Of a stretch of DNA of 64,000 nt, positions 47,501 through 56,500 are shown in pieces. The translations under genes were made by a program, and so were the position numbers. The notes beneath the pieces were generated by a model, which was given only the letters and a program-made list of their open reading frames with translations, did not search any database and was not told where the DNA came from. Numbering within the stretch: position 1 is the stretch's first letter; the number at the start of each line of letters is the position of its first letter. The stretch spans positions 18,244,401 to 18,308,400 of the forward strand of contig OY755175.1 of NCBI GenBank assembly GCA_963576735.1, read 5' to 3'. Source of the DNA: Bedellia somnulentella (Eukaryota > Arthropoda > Insecta > Lepidoptera > Bedelliidae).

Positions 47501-50500
47501 GGTTAAAACTTACAATACTATGGTTATGAAAATTGTGGCTCTACTGTTTCCTTTGTTGGAAGTTGTTGCGTTATTGTGAAGTTTAAATATACTACAAAGT
47601 TTGATTTTTTTTATGTAGAAGGTAATGTGAGTAGAGGACGACAACGGAGTTTACAACTGGACCAAAAAGAGAGCGTGCTGAAAAAGGCAGAGGCGTCCGA
47701 AGTATCCATACTAATATTATAAATGGGAAAGTGAGTTTGTTTGTTTGTTTGTTCCGCTTTCACGCCGTAAATACTGAACCGATTGCTTTGAAATTTTTCA
47801 GACGTGTAGTTAGAAGTCTAAATTAAATGATACGGTACTTTTTATCCCGGAAAAAATATGTTCCCACGGGAAATCAAAAATATGGTTTGCTTGCTGGATG
47901 CATTGGAGATGGCGCTGTGTATCGTTTAAAACAACGTAAAATATTGTAAACTAATATAAAAATCAAAATTTAGAAGCTTAATGGTACGGTAATGGATCCC
48001 CGAAAATAAGGAACTCCCGAGGGATGATGTACTATTTTTTTATCGTATACATTTTTTTTTACATCTACTTATATTGCAAACGAATATTAACATGTAAATT
48101 TAGAAGCTAAATGAAACGACGACGATTCCTTGAAACTAAGGAATCCGCAAGAGTTCTCATAGGAACATCAAAAAACCTTAACTCATATATGGCTCAAAAT
48201 ATTGCAGCGATTATTTTTATCATCGATGGAATTCACATCAGACACTTTGTTAATGTTCATTTTGGAAAGATGAAGGGGTTTTATCAATTTAAATGACACA
48301 TTTGTTTATCAATAGTAAGACTAATATGAAATAAAGCGTAATAAAAATTTGACACCGCCCCGGTAACGTCTCCGTGGCGTAGCGGTATAACTAACTACTA
48401 TGAATATTTAATTAGAACTATTATGAATCAATCGTCCCGGGTTCGTATCTCAGGTAATTATAGCTTTTTGTAAAAAAAATGTTTTGTTAGCTTAAAATAA
48501 CACTATATATAATAATAACAAGCACTATCCCTTCAATTTAGCGATTATTTTGGAAGGAGATCCACCACTAATCATCCCTATATTGCCGAGCAATCGCTGC
48601 AAGCTCTCCCACTATCACCAACGGTCAGTGTAGGGGGCAGCACCGGGCCGTCGCCGCAGCGCCAAACTACTATCCGTATCTGTACTTACTAAAGATATTC
48701 TCATTTCTGAACATAAAAAACTTGGTATATTTGTTTCATGATTCTTATGAACAATTAAAAAGGAATTTTCGGAACTCAACCCCTAACGGGTTAATATAGC
48801 AAATAAAAGTTAATATAGAGTTTTTTTACATTTTATAATAAAACTTGGTGCGATTGAATTTATGAAATCCATCTATCAATCATTCATGAGTATATGCTAA
48901 CAACCATAAATTCCATAAAAGGGTAGCCATAGCTTCGGAGATACTAATTCTTCATCCAATTTTTGAAATATATTGATAAAAGATAGGTTAATAAAGGTTG
49001 TTAGTGATGGGTCACAAACTGCATCGCCCAACAATCACTTAAAAAGCCTCAATATCCTTTATATTATTTACAACGCCCGCGGGATTATAAATATAAAAAA
49101 CAGAAGTTGAGATAGTGTTTCGGTATTTTGGTATTATATAAACTGGATGCAAAAAATGAAGTCCACGCGGACGAAGTCGCGGGGCAAAAAGCTAGTGAAG
49201 AATAAAAGAGCATGTATGAAAAGATTGACGGATGTAGACGAAGCTAGAGATTGGCAGAATCATACAAAGTGGCGTTCAATAGTCTCTGCCCATCCCAAGG
49301 GGAAATGATGGCGTGAGTATATGTATGTATGTATGATTAATGCGATGTCATATTTATGCTCATCTTAAACTAAGTCGTATTATCGCCACATATTTTGTCA
49401 CTGCGATGTTGTGTCGCAAGTTACAACATGGTATCTGTCAAAACTGTCAAAACTCATACACATTTATGACATAGACAATTGTTACTGTCATATTTGACGT
49501 AACTGACGACTTAACGTGAGGGAAGGAGGTGATCTAACTTGCAGTAGCATTGCAATTTACATACATACATATACTCACGGCTGTAAATCGACACTGGCTA
49601 CCCTAGAAGGGGTAGCCAGAGCTAAGGAATTAGAAATTACTCAGCCACTTTTGGAAATGAGAGTGGGGAAAAGATGGTAAAAGTAAAGGTCGTTGGTGAT
49701 GGGTCTCCAACCGCATTGCCCAAAAATCCCTTAAAAGCCCCAATACCGTTAGTCGCCTCTTACGAACACCCACCGGAAGAAATGGGGTAGTGCTATTCTA
49801 AGCCGACACTACACAGCAATTTATGCATACATTGCAATTTATGTGTTGTTTATAGTTGTCTGTTAATTGTTTATGTAAAGCGCAATATACAGTCAGCCCG
49901 TCGGGCCGCCGACATATACCGGCAACTTATTGTCGGCGGTCTAGTTTTCATACAAAAGTACGTTATGAATCTTTCAACCTGTGTTGCCGCCGAGTTGTTT
50001 CGCCAGGCAATGTCGGTGGTCCGGCGGGCTTCGTGTGTATTGCGCTTAGGGTTTTGTTCGTTTGAAATAATTTGATTAGTTCATTTATTTGTGTGTTTAC
50101 GATTACACGTCTTTCTTTCTTAGGTTTTTTTCATTAGATAGCTTTACCAAACCAGTATATCTTTCCAGTTTATTTTTTTAAAGAAAGCCCAAATTTCGAA
50201 AAAAATAGTTATGGACTAAGTAAAATAGATGCCACCTTAAAATAATTATACTTGATCAGAATCAATGAATACATGTCACAACTAAATAATACATAAATCA
50301 CCAGTTGTGACATGTTGTTAAAGATAAAAATTTTGATATTTGCCTAGCTATCTAAACGATTTTTCAATAAGTTAAAAGTACATGAGAGGTGAACATATTG
50401 TAAAACATCTGATTTTTGGCGATGGGCTTAGAAGAACATCCTCTTCTTCTATCTGTGCTATCCCTTTGCCAGACATAAGCAATGAAATAAGGCTTATTTT

Positions 50501-53500
50501 TTTCCAGATATAAATGCAGACAGCAAAATCTAGCATGGACTACTCCAAATAAACACAAACAGTCGCCCTTAGCAGTTTAAAATCACGAAGGCGCGGAACT
50601 AGGTTAATGTTGACACAAAACTTACACTCGCAGGGGAAACTTCATGAAATATGCTTTTCCGTGTCCGCCGCTTATTTGAGTTCAACATTTTATGTTTCCG
50701 TACATATGTTGTTATTTGTTAATCTTCTCGCAACACTTATTAGTGACGCCTTAATATTTTTAATGGCAATTTCAGAATTTGAAACGCCTAATTGTTTTAT
50801 AGTAGCAATATTAATGCAATTGGGAAAGTTCATGTCACGAGGATTTCTGAAACTTTTTGGATATAGTGGCAGCAGCTACTTCTATGTTTTAATAAAATAT
50901 AAAATACGTTTTCTTCAAAATTTTCTATAGGTCTTAGCTTCTAACGGTGAGTTCACAGGCCTGTAAAAGGTAACTTACATACATACATATACTCACGGCT
51001 ATAAATCCCTAGAAGGGGTAGCCAGAGCTGAGGAATTAGAAATCCCTCAGCCACACCCTGTCCCTTATTCATCTTGTACGATACCCAAAGAAAGAGATAT
51101 AATTTAAAAGATTAAAAAGAGTTTAAAAATTATCCACCATTATATACTGGGACTTTTAATTACCGGTCTATTACTCCACACTAACCTATTGAGGTCACCC
51201 ATCTATCTCTTTGTGCTTCGACATAAACTTTAACACAAATTTTGCTAATTTTCCTTAACGACCACTTAATGTAAATGGATGTTAGGTAAAGTTACCCTTC
51301 TTAAACAATGTTATTTTACATAATCATAGGCTTAAATGCTTATAAAAGATTAATGGTGTCAGATTTGCCCGCCAATATCTTTGTGCGGAGTGTGGATAGA
51401 TATAAACCTAATACGTTCATAGCTAGAGCTTCAATACTCGTAAATAATTTATGAAAAAATCTGGCAGTTTTAGAGGGATTAAAAACAATGATAGGGCATT
51501 CATACAACATAAATATCCAAGATATAAACCTAATACGTTCATAGCTAGAGCTTCAATAAATAATTTATGAAAAAATCTGGCAGTTTTAGAGGGATTAAAA
51601 ACAATGATAGGGCATTCATACAACGAAATATCCAAGATATAAACCTAATACGTTCATAGCTAGAGCTTCAATAAATAATTTATGAAAAAATCTGGCAGTT
51701 TTAGAGGGATTAAAAACAATGATAGGGCATTCATACAACGAAATATCCAAGATATAAACCTAATACGTTCATAGCTAGAGCTTCAATAAATAATTTATGA
51801 AAAAATCTGGCAGTTTTAGAGGGATTAAAAACAATGATAGGGCATTCATACAACGAAATATCCAAGATATAAACCTAATACGTTCATAGCTAGAGCTTCA
51901 ATAAATAATTTATGAAAAAATCTGGCAGTTTTAGAGGGATTAAAAACAATGATAGGGCATTCATACAACGAAATATCCAAGATATAAACCTAATACGTTC
52001 ATAGCTAGAGCTTCAATAAATAATTTATGAAAAAATCTGGCAGTTTTAGAGGGATTAAAAACAATGATAGGGCATTCATACAACGAAATATCCAAGATAT
52101 AAACCTAATACGTTCATAGCTAGAGCTTCAATAAATAATTTATGAAAAAATCTGGCAGTTTTAGAGGGATTAAAAACAATGATAGGGCATTCATACAACA
52201 TAAATATCCAAGTCCTAAATAAGGGGTAGGCAGAGCTTTAAAATTGAAAAATCTTCAGCAACTTTTGGAAGTGAAAAGATTTTTGGGTCTCCAAGCGCAT
52301 CCCCCAGCTATTGCTTAAAATGTCCAAACATTCTAGGTCGACTCTAATGACACCCACGGGTAAAATTGTTTAGTGTTATTCTAAGCCGACACTACATAAT
52401 AGCTAAAGGACGTGAAGTTCCGTATTTATACATCGTACCAGACAGAACAGTTGTTGTTGTTGTTGTCGTCCTATGGCACCTCACTGGTGCACAGGGCTTG
52501 TACAAGTTCCCGCCACAACTTCCCTGGCCGCACTCCAGCTCAGTCCCGCAGCTCGCAGCTCGCTCTCCACGCTCCGGCACCAAGTGTTTACGGGAGGGCC
52601 GCCGGCCCCATCCACCTCCATTTTCTCAGTGCGATGTCAGTCACAACTGGAGTCTGCTGGCATTGGTTCCACAGGTCCACGTTCCGGATTGTCATTGGCC
52701 AGTAAACGCGGAGGGTCGACCTCAGGTACTTGTTGACGAAGACTTGGAGCTTATTCGTCAGCCCCTTTGTCACTCTCTACGTTTCACAGCCAAAGAACAA
52801 AACGGATTTCATCACGGATTCGAAGAGGTAGATCTTTACACGACGGGAAAGGACATTTGACTCCCAGACAGGTCTCAGTTGGGCAAAGGCCGCTTTTGCC
52901 TTCCGTATCCTGCTTTCAACATCCTCGTCTGCACCTCCTTGACACGTGATAACACTACCGAGGTAAAACAACTTACGAGCGGATTCTAGGGGGGTATCTT
53001 GACGTTTCAATGGTTATGTCGTTGAAAATATAGTTAATAAGAACCACCCCTTTTCTGTATTTTACAATAGGCCTAGTAAGAGCGGTACATTTTCGAAACG
53101 ATATCTGTTAAAATGAGATAACAGTATACGATACTAAGTAAGTGCGTAAGGGATGGCTGCTTTATCCCACGATATGTTATATGTATAGTTAAAAGGATGC
53201 TTGTACTAGTTATGCTCATCACCTTATTCAAGATTAGGTTAAGCCCTTTAGTGGGGCCGCATTTATGCTATAATGATGAACGTGTTCTTCAATAATACTA
53301 CCCCGTTACTTCAAGCCTATGCTTATGATGATTTTTGGGTGATTTAGCTCCAAGCCCATTGCCAACTATTCTTCATTTTACCATCTCATCACGACTTAAC
53401 TCTCAAAAGGGAGATTACTGAATGTTTTTATTATTTATAGCCGTGAGTATATAGGCCTGCCCCCTATCGTTTGAGTACACTATCCAAGCAAAACGTGGGT

Positions 53501-56500
53501 ACCCTGAACACCAGGTAACAATATTAGTATCACTGCCAACACCTTCGGGGATTCATGGCGTAAAGGATTGCGTTGAGATGAAAATATACGTACAGGTATA
53601 GTAAGTAAGTAAATTATCAAATCGCATAGACATCGTATATGTCTGAGCAAACAAAGCGGCTGTTTACCTAGCATTCAGTGTATTTGCGGTCGGTAAATCG
53701 ATTAGCTTGTTTGTAAACAGGATTGGGACATAACTCATATTAACTCAAATAATACTAATAATTTATTGGCATAACGAAGGTGTTGTTATTCGGCGAGCAA
53801 GTGTTTCAAATAGAGTTGATATTTAGAAAACAAACTGATGAATGCTGTGTAGTGTCGGCTTAGAATAGCAATACCCAATTTGGGTGATTGTAAGAAGAGA
53901 CTAAGGATATTGAGGCTACTAAAGTGATTTTTGGCGATGCGTTTGGAGACCCATAACCAAAAACATTTTCCCACTTAACTTCTAAAATGGTTGAAGAATT
54001 TTCTGAGTCTGAAGGTTTGGCTACCCCTTTTAGGGATATATAGATGTGGATATGTAGACTGATGAATCACAAAATGATTTTTAAATATTAACTAACTCGT
54101 TATTTGTACAAGTAAGTAAACATACATACATACATATACTCCCGGCTATAAATCCCTAGAAGGGGTAGCCAGAGCTAGGGAATCAGAAATTTGAAACAAC
54201 TATTGATTTTCGGATATTTTAATCGCGTGTTACTAACTCGTTATTTGTACAAGTAAGTAAACATACATACATACATATACTCCCGGCTATAAATCCCTAG
54301 AAGGGGTAGCCAGAGCTAGGGAATCAGAAATTTGAAACAACTATTGATTTTCGGATATTTTAATCGCGTGTTATTACATTATTTTTAAAGCCCGACGTTT
54401 CGAAAACTTTGCAGTTATCATGGTCACGGGAAGACTTCCTGTGACCGATCCGTGATCCGAAAATCAATAGTTGTTTCAATTATAATGTGCAATCGTGAAA
54501 ATCTTAGAAAATACTAAATCAGAAATTTCTCAGCCACTTTTGGAAATTGCGTGGGGAAAAGATGGTGGAATAAAGGTTGTTGGTGATGGGTCTCCAACCG
54601 CATCACCCAACAATCCCTTAAAAGCCCCAATTCCGTTAGTCGCCTCTTACTAACACCCACCGGAAGAAATGGGGTAGTGCTATTCTAAGCCGACACTACA
54701 CAGCAATCTAAGCCGATACTATACAGCAATAGTAAGTAAAGCAATTAAATTTCATTAAGATTATGCATTGATGTCATAAAATAACATAAAAGCGTATTTA
54801 ATACTTCGTAATGCGTTTGAATAAGGACGATAAGGCACTTACTTGCAATTTGAGAGTGGAAAATGTAAACGGAACGTCTTAGAGGGCACTTTTAGGCTTT
54901 AATTTACGTAAAAAAGCCAACCCGCGATGTGAACACTTTGAAAAAGCTAAAAGCTGGTTTAAATTTTAAAAGGAATTTTGGCTGTGTAGTGCCGGCTTAG
55001 AATAGCACTACCCCATTTCTTGCGGTGGGTGTACGTAAGAGGCGACTAACGGTATTGGGGCTTTTAAGGGATTTTTTTGGGCGATGTGGTTGGAAACCCA
55101 TCACCAACAACCTTTACACCATCTTTTCCCCACGCAACTTCCAAAAGTGGCTGAGGAATTTTTTATTCCCTAGCTCTGGTTACCCCTTCAAGGGATTTAT
55201 AGCCGTGTGTATATGTATGTATGTATGCATTTTTAAAAGAATAATAAAAACGAAAAACGGGTCATAATGAAAATGTTAATAAAATATTTTATTTAGTAGT
55301 TCATGTGTGGTCGGTGAAAGTTACATACACAATAATATCGGCAAACCTCAAAGAGGGCTAACCAGAAATATAGCAGTATACAATACATTTACAAAGTTTA
55401 GCTCAATCATATTACCCTACAATCAGGTTAAAGGCAGTTTAAGCAAAATCTGGGAACTGTGATTAACACCTGAAATATTGTATATGTGTCTTTTTGTATA
55501 TGTGTACATTATATACACTTATATGTATATTACTTTATTACATTATATTGTTTTATTATAACATAATTTTATCTACTTACATAAGGTTATTTAAACTATG
55601 AATACATAATTTTACATAATATATGCAACATACCAAACGATCTCATATGGTTAAGATTCACTTGTAACTTGTTACAATTTTTACTTTTAGCCCATATTTT
55701 TTATTTTATTTTAGTTTTAACTTGATAATAATTTATGATGCGCCACCTGAGAAATCCTGTCTACAAGCAATTGTAAACCGCCTACCTCGTCCCCCGCGAT
55801 ACAGGCATTGCCTAGTGCAGGGGACACCGACATCTTATTTTGTAAAATACTTACCGCCTGTGTACCAAACACCTAATTGTTATTACCATTTTAAATTAAC
55901 GTATACGACTGTTGTTTGTTTTTACTGGCGTAAATAAAGATTTATTCATTTTTTAATTTTTCATTGTACATTAATTTTTAAAAACTTATTCCTCTGCTAC
56001 GCTTTCGGTGATATAGGGCGTCATTAATATAGTTAAAATAACTAAATAAGAGCAGAATAAGTCTAAGCATTGAAGTTTAATTATCGTGTAATTCAAATTC
56101 CTTGGTTTATAGCATTAAATTATAGTATGAACGATGCCGCTGTATTTAGCGCTAAATGAACTAAATAAGCCAGACTGCCAGAGGCCCACAAACTTGAATG
56201 CCAGGGGCCCACAAACTTGAATGAAATTATGTAAAGAAATTTTGTAATGGTGTGAAATTTCCACAGGAACGATTATCATAGCGTTTTGGATGGGCGCGCC
56301 GAAATAGATTCGAAAATTTAACTGTCTTACTGGAATTTGTTCAACATAACCTAGATAACTTAGCCATATCAGCGTTGTCTATATTGTCTTTGATCCTGAA
56401 TTTAACCAGGTTTAAGTTTATGTTCAATTAATTCATGTAGTCTTTCTTTAAACTTATTGAAAAAAAAACGATATAGTTTATTTTATTCTTTGGATAATAA

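Larger units (their letters stand above)
47699..49197 (+). repeat. Common insect repeat, interrupted by other insertions
   Basis: Opens CATACTAATATTATAAATGG, GTTTGTTTGTTTGTTTGTTC and ACTGAACCGATTGCTTTGAA, and closes CCACGCGGACGAAGTCGCGG followed by AGCTAGT: the two ends of the class seen antisense at 12650-13046. Between them lie a tRNA-promoter repeat and a Rep-A relic, so the unit was enlarged by later insertions. Confidence 0.6.

Noticed and set aside
51399..52211. CRISPR-like array
   Set aside because: Units are directly contiguous 115-bp copies without unique spacers, in a eukaryotic intron; it is a minisatellite-type array.
52366..52860. 164-codon plus-strand frame
   Set aside because: Antisense of the RTE reverse-transcriptase fragment.
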